From Sediminibacterium sp. (lineage in GTDB: Bacteria; Bacteroidota; Bacteroidia; Chitinophagales; Chitinophagaceae), in NCBI GenBank assembly GCA_017537025.1, contig JAFWCB010000001.1, positions 83,198 to 147,197 of the forward strand: a stretch of DNA of 64,000 nt, written 5' to 3'. Positions 7,940 to 16,695 of the stretch are shown one piece after another; the stretch's first letter is position 1, and each line of letters begins with the position of its first letter. A model generated the notes under the pieces. It was not told the DNA's origin and searched no databases. It saw only the letters and a list, made by a program, of their open reading frames with translations. Both the position numbers and the translations under genes were made by a program.

Positions 7940-8402
7940 GTTGCATTCGTTCTTCTTGAAATAATTTTTGAATACTGGCTCTTGCTTTGGCCAGATTTGA
8001 TTTTGATGTTCCTACAGAAATATTAAGCTTTTTTGCTATTTCCTCATGCTTGAATCCGTCTATAACAAATAGGTTAAATACCGTACGGTAGCCTGGTGAA
8101 AGTTTTTGAATTTTCTCAATGATCTCGTTGTACGACATTCGGTCTATTATATTTTCAGTATGGTTTTCTTGTTGATATATTTCGTTTGTAAACTCAACCT
8201 GTAAATCATATTTCTTATTTCTCCGATGATGATCAATCGCCGTATAAATCATAATTTTTTTTATCCACGCTTTCAAGGAGCCCTCCACATCTGCTGTGCT
8301 TGGCGCAAAGCCAACTATTTCTTTGAACACTTTCAAAAACCCATCATTCACAATTTCGCGGGCATCGGCATCATTATGGGCATATCGCAAACAAACACCC
8401 AT
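7920..8402 (-). CDS. ECF-type RNA polymerase sigma factor, start codon uncertain
   Basis: Small sigma-70 family factor. Region 2 is seen in CLRYAHNDADAREIVNDGFL and KAWIKKIMIYTAIDHHRR, and region 4 with its helix-turn-helix in GFKHEEIAKKLNISVGTSKS (about residues 115-135). The frame shown uses the first ATG (8400-8402), but the same frame stays open to 8504 and encodes further sigma-like sequence (DIIEGCAQHRRESQKQCYEL, then LYGFAMGVCLRYA) without any ATG, GTG or TTG. Translation may start at an ATT (8502-8504 or 8469-8471), or the gene may have lost its start. It overlaps the anti-sigma-like gene and has its own ECF-type promoter. Confidence 0.85.
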   Translation of the reverse strand: MGVCLRYAHNDADAREIVNDGFLKVFKEIVGFAPSTADVEGSLKAWIKKIMIYTAIDHHRRNKKYDLQVEFTNEIYQQENHTENIIDRMSYNEIIEKIQKLSPGYRTVFNLFVIDGFKHEEIAKKLNISVGTSKSNLAKARASIQKLFQEERMQHEQRII

Positions 8403-8526
8403 GGCAAAGCCATAGAGTAGCTCATAGCATTGCTTCTGGCTCTCTCTCCGATGTTGCGCACATCCCTCAATGATATCCCCCCACTGATCCTGAATAGGTT
8501 GAATTTATTAATTATACCCTATGAAT

Positions 8527-8554
8527 ATCGTAAAAAAGCTGAAAAAGGTTGCCT
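8527..8554 (-). promoter_or_regulatory. ECF-type autoregulatory promoter of the sigma factor gene
   Basis: On the minus strand: AGGCAACCTTTT, 8 bases, TTTACGAT. All 20 fixed positions and the spacing match the element at 6705-6732 before the cytochrome operon. Transcription would start near 8518-8521, leaving about 15 bases before the first open codon of the sigma frame at 8504. Autoregulation by the encoded sigma factor is inferred. Confidence 0.65.
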
Positions 8555-8565
8555 CTAGGTCATAA

Positions 8566-8597
8566 TAAAAAAGCCCCGGGATAATACCGAGGCTTTA
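8566..8597 (-). terminator. Intrinsic terminator of fusA
   Basis: A 9-bp stem (8587-8595 with 8571-8579, one G-T pair) is followed on the minus strand by a run of T. It lies about 20 bases after the fusA stop and ends the fusA transcript before the sigma gene. Confidence 0.85.
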
Positions 8598-8616
8598 GTT
8601 TATTCAGTTTGATGTA

Positions 8617-10767
8617 CTAATCTTCAACTTTTACTTTACCCTTGCTCTTGGCAATCACCTCTTCGGCAATATTATTCGGAGCCGGAGAATAATGAGAGAA
8701 CTCCATGGTAGAGGTAGCCCGACCAGAACTCAAAGAACGAAGTTGGGTTACATAACCAAACATTTCACTCAGTGGTACTTTAGCTTTAATAACCTGCAAA
8801 TTAGCGCGGCTATCCATACCTTCCAGCATACCTCTTCTTCTATTCAAGTCACCGGTAACATCACCCATGTATTGATCGGGAGTCAGTACTTCTACTTTCA
8901 TGATAGGTTCGAGCAATGTAGCTTTTGCCTTTCTACCTGCTTCACGGAAGCCGGCTTTAGCACATAATTCAAAGCTCATAGCATCAGAATCCACATCATG
9001 ATAGCTACCATCGAATACCCGAACTTTCATGTTATTAACCGGATAACCGGCCAGCACACCTGTAGTCATGGATGTTTCGAAACCTTTCTGAATGGCAGGA
9101 ACAAATTCTTTTGGAATTGATCCACCAAACAAATCATTTACGAATTGGAAGCTTTTTCCTTCATTTTCTTTTAACCACTCTTCGTCTGCCGGACCAATAG
9201 AAAATTGAATATCTGCGAATTTACCTCTACCACCCGATTGCTTTTTCAACACTTCGCGGTGTTCAATAGTAGTTCCAAAAGATTCTTTATAAGCCACCTG
9301 AGGAGCACCTTGGTTTACTTCTACTTTAAACTCTCTACGCATACGATCGATAATGATCTCAAGGTGTAATTCACCCATACCGCGTAGGATTGTTTGTCCG
9401 GTATCTTCATCTGTATTTACCCGAAGGGTAGGATCTTCCTCCACTAATTTAGCAATGGCCATACCCATCTTGTCTACGTCGGCCTGTGTTTTAGGCTCAA
9501 CTGCAATAGCGATTACCGGTTCCGGAATAAACATATTCTCAAGTGTGATCGGATGGTTCTCGTCACAAAGGGTATCACCGGTTTTAATTTCTTTAAAACC
9601 TACAGCTGCTGCGATATCACCGGCTTCGATAAAATCGATAGGATTTTGTTTGTTCGCAAACATTTTCATAATACGACTGATACGTTCTTTCTTACCACTT
9701 CTTACATTCAATACATAAGAACCGGCATCTAAGTGACCGGAATAGCAACGGAAGAAAGCCAAACGACCTACAAATGGATCGGTCATAATTTTGAAAGCCA
9801 GGGCTGCAAAAGGTTCTTTAGCGTCTGCTTTACGGGTTATTTGGGCACCGGTATCAGGATCCGTACCAACAGTATCTTCAATATCAACCGGAGATGGTAA
9901 ATATCTACATACCGCATCTAATGCTGTTTGTACTCCTTTGTTTTTGAAAGAAGAACCACACATCATAGGAACGATACTTAAATCGATACAAGCCTTACGG
10001 ATGGCTTCATGAACTTCATCTTCAGAAATAGAATCGGGATTATCGAAAAATTTCTCCATGAGGTTGTCATCATATTCGGCAACCGCCTCAATAAGGTTTT
10101 GACGCCAATGATTTACTTCCTCAATCATATCTTCCGGAACAGGAATTTCATCAAAGGTCATTCCTTCGGTTTCCATATGCCAGATAATACCTTTCATCTT
10201 AATCAAATCTACTACGCCTTTGAAATTATCTTCAGCTCCGATCGGTAATTGTAAAGGAACAGCTTTGGCTCCTAACATTTCTTTTACTTGGTTAACCACC
10301 ATTAAGAAATCGGCACCTGCGCGGTCCATTTTATTTACGAAACCGATACGGGGAACTTTGTAGCGGTTAGCTTGGCGCCATACTGTTTCAGATTGTGGTT
10401 CTACCCCATCAACGGCAGAAAATAAGGCGATCAAACCATCCAATACGCGCATTGAACGTTCTACCTCTACGGTAAAATCCACGTGTCCCGGAGTATCGAT
10501 AATATTGAAATAATATTTTTTGGTATCAGGAGTGGCCTTACCTAACACAGTAGGGAAATTCCACTGGCAGCTTACGGCTGCTGAGGTAATGGTAATACCT
10601 CTTTCTTTTTCCTGCTCCATCCAGTCGGTTGTAGCAGCACCGTCGTGCACTTCTCCGATCTTATGAATCATACCGGTATAGCGCAGAATACGCTCGGTGG
10701 TTGTGGTTTTACCGGCATCAATATGTGCGGCAATACCAAAGTTTCTTTGAAATTTCAAATCAGCCAT
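8617..10767 (-). CDS. fusA: Elongation factor G
   Basis: Translational GTPase that drives ribosomal translocation. The 716-residue product begins [20 protein letters not shown], with the P-loop [15 protein letters not shown], switch region [18 protein letters not shown] and [10 protein letters not shown] as further G motifs. Domain IV carries the expected [20 protein letters not shown] block, and the C-terminus [20 protein letters not shown] is typical. In most Bacteroidota fusA lies directly between rpsG and rpsJ. Here it is alone, with its own -7 promoter box and terminator. Confidence 0.98.
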   Translation of the reverse strand: MADLKFQRNFGIAAHIDAGKTTTTERILRYTGMIHKIGEVHDGAATTDWMEQEKERGITITSAAVSCQWNFPTVLGKATPDTKKYYFNIIDTPGHVDFTVEVERSMRVLDGLIALFSAVDGVEPQSETVWRQANRYKVPRIGFVNKMDRAGADFLMVVNQVKEMLGAKAVPLQLPIGAEDNFKGVVDLIKMKGIIWHMETEGMTFDEIPVPEDMIEEVNHWRQNLIEAVAEYDDNLMEKFFDNPDSISEDEVHEAIRKACIDLSIVPMMCGSSFKNKGVQTALDAVCRYLPSPVDIEDTVGTDPDTGAQITRKADAKEPFAALAFKIMTDPFVGRLAFFRCYSGHLDAGSYVLNVRSGKKERISRIMKMFANKQNPIDFIEAGDIAAAVGFKEIKTGDTLCDENHPITLENMFIPEPVIAIAVEPKTQADVDKMGMAIAKLVEEDPTLRVNTDEDTGQTILRGMGELHLEIIIDRMRREFKVEVNQGAPQVAYKESFGTTIEHREVLKKQSGGRGKFADIQFSIGPADEEWLKENEGKSFQFVNDLFGGSIPKEFVPAIQKGFETSMTTGVLAGYPVNNMKVRVFDGSYHDVDSDAMSFELCAKAGFREAGRKAKATLLEPIMKVEVLTPDQYMGDVTGDLNRRRGMLEGMDSRANLQVIKAKVPLSEMFGYVTQLRSLSSGRATSTMEFSHYSPAPNNIAEEVIAKSKGKVKVED

Positions 10768-10792
10768 AAAAAGTACTTATTTTTTCAGGCGG

Positions 10793-10800
10793 CAAAGGTA
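10793..10800 (-). promoter_or_regulatory. Bacteroidota -7 promoter box of fusA
   Basis: TACCTTTG on the minus strand, 25 bases before the fusA start codon, is a perfect match to TAnnTTTG. No convincing TTG lies at the expected -33 distance. Confidence 0.55.
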
Positions 10801-10818
10801 AAGATTCTACCGATAACT

Positions 10819-11382
10819 TTACTTACAATTATTGTATTGGTTTACGAGATTTTTTAAAGCTGCCTCATCCACCGTTTTAACTGTAAGGGCTGAACCCAAA
10901 GACGCACAATCACTAAACAGGGTAGCCGCGTTTTTCTGAAAAGCAGCCCCGGAAACCAGTACAGGATTTGAGCTACCGTTTTTCAATACATAAAAATCGC
11001 CGATTTTACCATCCAAAGAGGGGGTATTAACCGGAACCGCACCATTATAATAGATTTTGCCACTATTATCTGTAACTCTTTCTAATAAACTTGCTTTTTC
11101 TCCCTTAACAATAATTTTATAAAAATCATTGGTGTACGCACTAAACTGCTCGGCTCCCACCGTAAAAGCGGATATTTCATTGGGCGATAATTGTTTTTTT
11201 TGAGCATTGCTGTTTTGAAAAATTATCACCCCCCGCTGTTTAAAAAGAGGCTTGATAACACCGGTACTTGTTTCATTGCCGTAGCTGGTAACTGTTCCCT
11301 GTTGAAAATCGCTGTTTTGGGCTTGAGCAAAAAAGCCAATTAAAATGGCTACTAAAAGCATCTGTTGTTTTAACTGTTTCAT
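10819..11382 (-). CDS. Secreted protein of unknown function under TetR-type operator
   Basis: I do not recognise this 187-residue protein. It has a signal peptide (MKQLKQQMLLVAILIGFFAQ, cleavage after AQA) and a body rich in short beta strands (GVIIFQNSNAQKKQLSPNEI, SGKIYYNGAVPV). Two cysteines occur near the C-terminus (SDCASLG and NNCK), possibly a disulfide. It is preceded by an 18-bp near-palindrome identical in its core to one before the adjacent TetR gene, at the same distance from the start codon. It is therefore probably the regulator's target. Confidence 0.75.
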   Translation of the reverse strand: MKQLKQQMLLVAILIGFFAQAQNSDFQQGTVTSYGNETSTGVIKPLFKQRGVIIFQNSNAQKKQLSPNEISAFTVGAEQFSAYTNDFYKIIVKGEKASLLERVTDNSGKIYYNGAVPVNTPSLDGKIGDFYVLKNGSSNPVLVSGAAFQKNAATLFSDCASLGSALTVKTVDEAALKNLVNQYNNCK

Positions 11383-11395
11383 GATGATTGATTTT

Positions 11396-11413
11396 ACTTA
11401 CTAATAAGTAAGT
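11396..11413 (-). promoter_or_regulatory. Operator copy 1, before the secreted protein gene
   Basis: ACTTACTAATAAGTAAGT is palindromic except for one mismatched pair. It lies 13 bases before the start codon of the secreted protein gene. A nearly identical copy lies 13 bases before the TetR gene. Two sites at matching positions strongly suggest binding by the TetR protein. Confidence 0.7.
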
Positions 11414-11430
11414 TTTATGATTAAAAAAAT

Positions 11431-12003
11431 TTATTTTTTGAGTTGTGCTATTAATGCTGTTCTTATACTTTCAAAGTCTTTTTTACCGGTGATCCTGGCC
11501 AACTGTACGCCCGCTGCCAGATTGGTCATTATCAACAAGGCCTTTGTACGGGCGTCTTCTGCAAAGAAAAGTTCACCATTAGTCCTCCCTTTTTCCAATA
11601 CATTAGCCACCATGCCCAAAACCAGATTAGTAAGAAGTATCACACGATCTTTAACTGCCTCAGGTAACGTATAAAAATCTGAAGCCACAGAACCTATGAT
11701 ACAAATACTTTGTAGATCAATTAAATGAGCATAGCGATCGGCAAAAACACTTACCTTATCAATTGCAGGCAAAGTGGAATGAGCCAATCCCGATTCTAGC
11801 TGTTTATAATCTTCTATATAGGTGTTCACGATATCTGCCAACAGGTCTTCTTTCGTGGGATAATGATAATGTACGGCCGCATTCTTAATGTTTAGCTGCT
11901 TCGAAATATCGCTATAGCTAAAGGCATTGTACCCAACCTTCTTAAGCAGGTCCCGTGCAATAGAAAGTATTTCTTGTTTCGTATCGGTTGATTTTGCAGG
12001 CAT
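11431..12003 (-). CDS. TetR/AcrR family transcriptional regulator
   Basis: The 190-residue product has the N-terminal TetR DNA-binding domain at about residues 8-55 (KQEILSIARDLLKKVGYNAF, then SYSDISKQLNIKNAAVHYHY and PTKEDLL), and a helical C-terminal ligand-binding domain. The GYNAFSYSDISKQLNIK form of the helix-turn-helix is common in the TetR branch whose members respond to small electrophiles or lipids, but no ligand can be inferred. It probably represses itself and the downstream secreted protein gene (48-base gap) through two matching operators. Confidence 0.92.
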   Translation of the reverse strand: MPAKSTDTKQEILSIARDLLKKVGYNAFSYSDISKQLNIKNAAVHYHYPTKEDLLADIVNTYIEDYKQLESGLAHSTLPAIDKVSVFADRYAHLIDLQSICIIGSVASDFYTLPEAVKDRVILLTNLVLGMVANVLEKGRTNGELFFAEDARTKALLIMTNLAAGVQLARITGKKDFESIRTALIAQLKK

Positions 12004-12016
12004 AAATATAATACTT

Positions 12017-12034
12017 ACTTACTAATAAGTAAAA
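12017..12034 (-). promoter_or_regulatory. Operator copy 2, before the TetR gene
   Basis: ACTTACTAATAAGTAAAA shares its first 16 bases with the copy at 11396-11413. It lies 13 bases before the TetR start codon, the same offset as copy 1, consistent with autorepression. Confidence 0.7.
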
Positions 12035-12079
12035 AATATATTTTCGTTAATTTATCCCAATATAGGGTTTATTTAAAAC

Positions 12080-12108
12080 AAAAAAGCCGCATCGGTAAAG
12101 ATGCGGCT
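12080..12108 (-). terminator. Intrinsic terminator after rpsG
   Basis: A perfect 9-bp stem (AGCCGCATC at 12085-12093 on the plus strand with its complement at 12100-12108) is followed on the minus strand by six T. It lies 20 bases after the rpsG stop and separates rpsL-rpsG from the TetR unit. Confidence 0.88.
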
Positions 12109-12128
12109 GTATAATGAGTGTTTTAAGG

Positions 12129-12596
12129 TTATACTTTAAAGTGTGAAAAGGCCTTATTGGCTTCAGCCATACGGTGTGTATCTTCTTTCTTTTTAAAAGC
12201 AGCACCTTCGCCTTTTGCGGCAGCCATAATTTCATTAGCTAATTTATCGGCCATAGTTCTTCCATTACGCTCACGGCTATAACGGATCAACCATTTCATA
12301 CTCAACGAAATCTTACGATCCGGACGTACCTCCGAAGGAATCTGGAAAGTAGCACCACCAATTCTGCGGCTTCTTACCTCTACAGATGGGGTTACATTAG
12401 CAATTGCTTTCTTCCAAACTTCATATCCATCCTCTCCTGTTGATTTGCTTACTTTATCAACTGCATCATAAAAAATATTGATGGCAGTACTTTTTTTACC
12501 ATCCCACATCAGGTTATTGATAAACCGTGTTACTAACTTGTCGTTGAAACGACCATCAGGTGCTAGGGGTAACTTTTTCGCTTGTGCTTTCCGCAT
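12129..12596 (-). CDS. rpsG: 30S ribosomal protein S7 (uS7)
   Basis: Small-subunit head assembly protein. The 155-residue product starts [20 protein letters not shown] and contains [17 protein letters not shown] and the conserved block [20 protein letters not shown], plus [12 protein letters not shown] at the end. It follows rpsL after 65 bases, the usual str-operon order. A terminator directly downstream ends the unit before fusA, which is unusual for this operon. Confidence 0.98.
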   Translation of the reverse strand: MRKAQAKKLPLAPDGRFNDKLVTRFINNLMWDGKKSTAINIFYDAVDKVSKSTGEDGYEVWKKAIANVTPSVEVRSRRIGGATFQIPSEVRPDRKISLSMKWLIRYSRERNGRTMADKLANEIMAAAKGEGAAFKKKEDTHRMAEANKAFSHFKV

Positions 12597-12661
12597 TACT
12601 TAATTTTTATAATTGGCTGAACATCTTCAAGTTTTAAAACTTTACTCAGCCGGGTTTTGAA

Positions 12662-13042
12662 TTATTTTTTTGCCTTTTCTTTCTTAGTACCGTATTTAGA
12701 ACGACTTTTCTTACGATCTTTTACGCCGGCAGTATCCAAACTACCACGTACAATATGATAACGTACACCTGGTAAGTCTTTTACACGACCTCCGCGGATC
12801 AATACGATTGAGTGTTCTTGTAGGTTATGGCCTTCACCAGGGATGTAAGCAATTACTTCCACTTTATTGGTCAAACGCACTTTTGCTACTTTACGCAAAG
12901 CAGAGTTTGGTTTTTTAGGAGTAGTAGTGTACACACGAGTACATACACCACGACGTTGTGGACATGCATCCAAAGCTCTTGATTTACTTTTCGCTCTGAT
13001 AATTTCGCGACCTTTTCTAACTAATTGCTGTATTGTTGGCAT
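12662..13042 (-). CDS. rpsL: 30S ribosomal protein S12 (uS12)
   Basis: Decoding-centre protein and target of streptomycin-resistance mutations. The 126-residue product has [13 protein letters not shown], the [20 protein letters not shown] block containing the conserved Lys, and [20 protein letters not shown] followed by DLPGVRYH. Sequence is that of a normal streptomycin-sensitive-type protein in these blocks. It is the first gene of the str block with its own promoter. Confidence 0.98.
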   Translation of the reverse strand: MPTIQQLVRKGREIIRAKSKSRALDACPQRRGVCTRVYTTTPKKPNSALRKVAKVRLTNKVEVIAYIPGEGHNLQEHSIVLIRGGRVKDLPGVRYHIVRGSLDTAGVKDRKKSRSKYGTKKEKAKK

Positions 13043-13068
13043 TCTAAACCATTTAAAATTTCGGACGG

Positions 13069-13098
13069 CAAAGGTAATAGCTTGGGGGCATAATCCAA
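13069..13098 (-). promoter_or_regulatory. Bacteroidota-type promoter of rpsL-rpsG
   Basis: Minus strand: -7 box TACCTTTG (13069-13076) and TTG (13096-13098) separated by 19 bases, fitting TTG-N19/20-TAnnTTTG. It lies 26 bases before the rpsL start codon. Confidence 0.7.
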
Positions 13099-13231
13099 AA
13101 TGTTTTGTAAAAAAAAGTATTAATTCCGTTAAATACCCCGTTTAATAACGGTTTTTCAGAGAAAATCCCTTTTCCCCGATTCCTATTTACTTACTTCGTA
13201 TCCTGTAACCCCACATAGCCTGTTTTTAGCC

Positions 13232-16200
13232 ATGCGGGTACCCTATTTACTCTTATTTTCCCTTTTGCTGGCAACGGCTGGCACGAATGCTCAATCTGTA
13301 ACAGCGTTATCCTACAGCATTATAGACAGTACCTACGCCCAAAATTTTGATGGTCTCCCGGCATCAGGTAGCTTTTCGCTTCTAGGTAAAGGCCCTCATT
13401 ATTTATCCCATACCCCAATTAATGCCATCAATACCAATGGCTGGCAGTTTTTGGCTTATGCAGGAAGTACTGGTAATGCTTTTTTTGCACCATCCACGGG
13501 GTCGGCAACGGGTCAGGGTGTTTATAGTTTAGGCACTGCTGGTAGTTCTGATAGAGCTTTAGGTAGTTTGGCATCCGGTAGCGGTGTTTATAGTTTCGGA
13601 ATCGTACTCACCAATAATACCGGGAGTAATATCAATCAAATAACCATTGCTTTCAGCGCCGAACAATGGCGCAAAGGGGGATCTACCAATAAAAATTTTT
13701 GGAAATGCTTCTACAAAACCGGAAATATCACAAGTATCGAGCAAACCAATAAAACTGAATCTCCGAGCCTTGGTTTTTCTTCTATTCAAAATACAGCAGG
13801 CTCTGCCACACTGAACGGAAACCTCCCGGAAAATAAACAAGCGATAAGTGGTACTATCAGTGGTATCGATTGGAAACCGGGAGAACAATTTTTAGTGATA
13901 TGGGAAGATGCAGATGAAGTAGGCAGTGATGATATTATGGCCATAGATGATTTCAGTTTGAAAGGAAGTTTGGTACAAAATAGCACTAATACAGTGCAAC
14001 AAATTATAAGCATAGCTACCAATCCTACCAACGCCGATACCATTCAATACCATATTAGCTTAAGTGGTAATATTAGCGGGCTCGCGAAAAATAATTTTAG
14101 TTTACTTACCAATGGTATTACCAATGCCAACATTACAAAAATTGAAGGCTCAGGGAAAAACTACACAGCTTCTTTATACACCGGAAGTGGAACCGGTTTT
14201 ATCATTTTGGGAATATCTAACAATTCGAATCTTATTCCGGGTTTATCTAATATTCCGTTTTATAGTATCGACACCCAATGGATAGATAAGGTGAAGCCCC
14301 TTCAAACTAATTTTACACACGGTATTGATACTTTATTAAAACTCAACGATACCTTACAACTTTTATTAGAATTCAACGAACCGGTATTCCTAGATACAAT
14401 AAATGGATTTTCATACTTACCCGTTACGATCGGGAGCCGAATAAAGAATATTCTTTTTACGAGTGGGAACGGAACAAATACGCTCAAATTCACATACGTC
14501 ATTCAGCCTGGAGAAATAGATAAAGACGGCATTAGGATGGCTTCTTCATTCAATGCGAAGAATCTATCTGTAAAAGACGGATCGGGCAACGTAGCCAACC
14601 TTATTATCAATTCCCTACCTATTCAAAAAATTAAAGTTGATGCCGTTGCGCCTGAATTCACACAGGCAAGCGACACGATTATCCATTTTTGTAATAGCTC
14701 TGCATTGATAACCCTAGATCAACTTTTAAAAGTTAACAACAAAGAAGCAAATGAACCGCTACGATGGAAACTTGTAAAGTCTCCTTCCAATTATACCATT
14801 ACAAAACAAATATTCGATTCTAGTGGAAGCAGTACTACCCTCATACCAAACGGGTTTGTAGTAAATAATCCGACCAACAGTAATCTCACAGATACCTGTA
14901 TTTTTAGTATCTCTGATGGCATCAATACCGCATACAAAAAAATTATTTTTAGTGTATCGAATGCTTATAAGTGGACCGGCACTGAGAATGCAGAATGGAC
15001 TAACCCCGCAAACTGGTGTAATCATGCAGTTCCACCCGATGCAGCCAATATTTTAGTACCTGCTTCTGCGGTTCATATGCCGTTGATCAACTCCGTTGTT
15101 TCAGCGCATCAAATTACCATTTCGGAAAAAGCTTCTTTAACTGTAAGCGGCGTATTAAAACTAAGAGGTACCATGCTTGCCGGTGATACTTCAGTTGATT
15201 TACGTAATGGCAGCTTGGTGATGTTTGGAGAAATTCCACAAACCATTGACGGGAATTATTTGAAAGAATCCATCATTCAGAAATTAATTATTTCAAATAA
15301 TACTAATACAAGTATTAATAACCTTGTTAAACTAACCCATTCTCTCACGCTAGAGAAAGGATCCTTGAATACAAATAACAAATTAGTTTTTACCAAACAA
15401 ACCATACTTTCTCCAATCGCACAAACGGCGAATATGCAAGGCAAAATAATTTTAGAAACGGGTTGGTTAGGAAAAGATACAGGGCGATATCTAATTGGTA
15501 ATCCTTTTGAAAATTCATTGAAAAAAACTGATTTCAATCATTCTTTTTTACTGCAAAAAATTAAACTCGAGCTAAATAAAGTTGATACTTCTTTTTTTGA
15601 ACAACTTGAAAAATATAATGCCGGATGGAGCATCATATCCGCATCAAATCAATACCAAAAAGATACCATAAGTGGTTATCCTCATATGGGATTACTACAA
15701 ATACCCGTCAATCAAATGGATAGTAGCGGTTTCTTCGCAGTAAGCAACCCTTATCTCTCTCCTATTAATATTCATTATTTACAACCAAGCAATGGGTTAG
15801 CAAAATATTATTGGATATGGAACCCTAAACAAGGTAAACATGGTGGCTTCACCTGTATCGCATCCGATCAGTCTTATATTATTAACACAGGTGAGGCCAT
15901 TATTGTACATGCCAGTACACCAACGAATAATACACTCTTGGTTACAGAAGAAGCCAAAACAAATACTTGGAACACAAATCCTTATCCTGTTATTGAAAAA
16001 AATAATACCTATATGGCTAGTATAGACTTGTGGCAAGATGATATTTTTCAGGATCGTGTAACTATTATACATGCAGATAACGGCAGAAGTAATTTTGATT
16101 CATTAGATGCCCCTAAACTATTTCAATCGGGGTATAATTTATTCAGTAAAAGTGCTGATGGAAAAAGCTTGACAGTTGACACCCGAAAAATGGATAAAAA

Positions 16201-16693
16201 TGCAATTATTCCAATCAATATGAGCAATCTTACATCTGGCAACTATCAATTTAGAATTAGTCATGCCATACTCCCTCCCGATAATACATTGGTTCTCCAT
16301 GATAGATATCTGAATAAATTCCTAGTGCTGCGCAAAGACAGTAGCTATTCATTTAGCGTGAGCTCAGATAGCATGAGTAAAAAAGAAACAAGATTTGAAA
16401 TAGCTGCTAATATTCCTTTGGCAACACTTGATCAGTTAACACATTCGCTATTGGTAAAATTATACCCGAATCCAGTTCACCAAGAATTAACAATACAAAC
16501 TTCAACGAATACAAACAACCCTATAGAATTAAGAATTATCAACGCAAGTGGGGTTATTATAAAAACATTAGCGCCTATCTTGGAAAGAAAAGCGCTAATA
16601 AAAGTAGCCGTAGGCGATTTACCGAATGGATTATATATTTTACAAATTAGTAGTGGTGATACTAGTCAATCACTCCAATTCTTCAAACAATAA
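13232..16693 (+). CDS. Large secreted T9SS cargo protein
   Basis: The 1153-residue product has a signal peptide (MRVPYLLLFSLLLATAGTNA) and a C-terminal type A T9SS sorting domain starting near residue 1077 (VKLYPNPVHQELTIQT, then LRIINASGVIIKTL and LPNGLYILQISSG). The N-terminal 230 residues form a beta-sandwich-like segment of the NFDGLP type found in many Bacteroidota surface proteins (SAEQWRKGG, IDDFSLKG). The middle is rich in Asn, Ser and Thr and suggests repeated Ig-like domains (around residues 250-600) followed by a WTGTENAEWTNPANWCNHAV motif often seen before sorting regions. The specific function is unknown. It converges with ilvE, only two bases away. Confidence 0.88.
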   Translation: MRVPYLLLFSLLLATAGTNAQSVTALSYSIIDSTYAQNFDGLPASGSFSLLGKGPHYLSHTPINAINTNGWQFLAYAGSTGNAFFAPSTGSATGQGVYSLGTAGSSDRALGSLASGSGVYSFGIVLTNNTGSNINQITIAFSAEQWRKGGSTNKNFWKCFYKTGNITSIEQTNKTESPSLGFSSIQNTAGSATLNGNLPENKQAISGTISGIDWKPGEQFLVIWEDADEVGSDDIMAIDDFSLKGSLVQNSTNTVQQIISIATNPTNADTIQYHISLSGNISGLAKNNFSLLTNGITNANITKIEGSGKNYTASLYTGSGTGFIILGISNNSNLIPGLSNIPFYSIDTQWIDKVKPLQTNFTHGIDTLLKLNDTLQLLLEFNEPVFLDTINGFSYLPVTIGSRIKNILFTSGNGTNTLKFTYVIQPGEIDKDGIRMASSFNAKNLSVKDGSGNVANLIINSLPIQKIKVDAVAPEFTQASDTIIHFCNSSALITLDQLLKVNNKEANEPLRWKLVKSPSNYTITKQIFDSSGSSTTLIPNGFVVNNPTNSNLTDTCIFSISDGINTAYKKIIFSVSNAYKWTGTENAEWTNPANWCNHAVPPDAANILVPASAVHMPLINSVVSAHQITISEKASLTVSGVLKLRGTMLAGDTSVDLRNGSLVMFGEIPQTIDGNYLKESIIQKLIISNNTNTSINNLVKLTHSLTLEKGSLNTNNKLVFTKQTILSPIAQTANMQGKIILETGWLGKDTGRYLIGNPFENSLKKTDFNHSFLLQKIKLELNKVDTSFFEQLEKYNAGWSIISASNQYQKDTISGYPHMGLLQIPVNQMDSSGFFAVSNPYLSPINIHYLQPSNGLAKYYWIWNPKQGKHGGFTCIASDQSYIINTGEAIIVHASTPTNNTLLVTEEAKTNTWNTNPYPVIEKNNTYMASIDLWQDDIFQDRVTIIHADNGRSNFDSLDAPKLFQSGYNLFSKSADGKSLTVDTRKMDKNAIIPINMSNLTSGNYQFRISHAILPPDNTLVLHDRYLNKFLVLRKDSSYSFSVSSDSMSKKETRFEIAANIPLATLDQLTHSLLVKLYPNPVHQELTIQTSTNTNNPIELRIINASGVIIKTLAPILERKALIKVAVGDLPNGLYILQISSGDTSQSLQFFKQ

Positions 16694-16695
16694 CA

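Noticed and set aside
12047-12235. A 62-residue minus-strand frame after rpsG
   Set aside because: It overlaps the rpsG 3' end and the terminator hairpin, and has low-complexity basic sequence, so it is a shadow frame.
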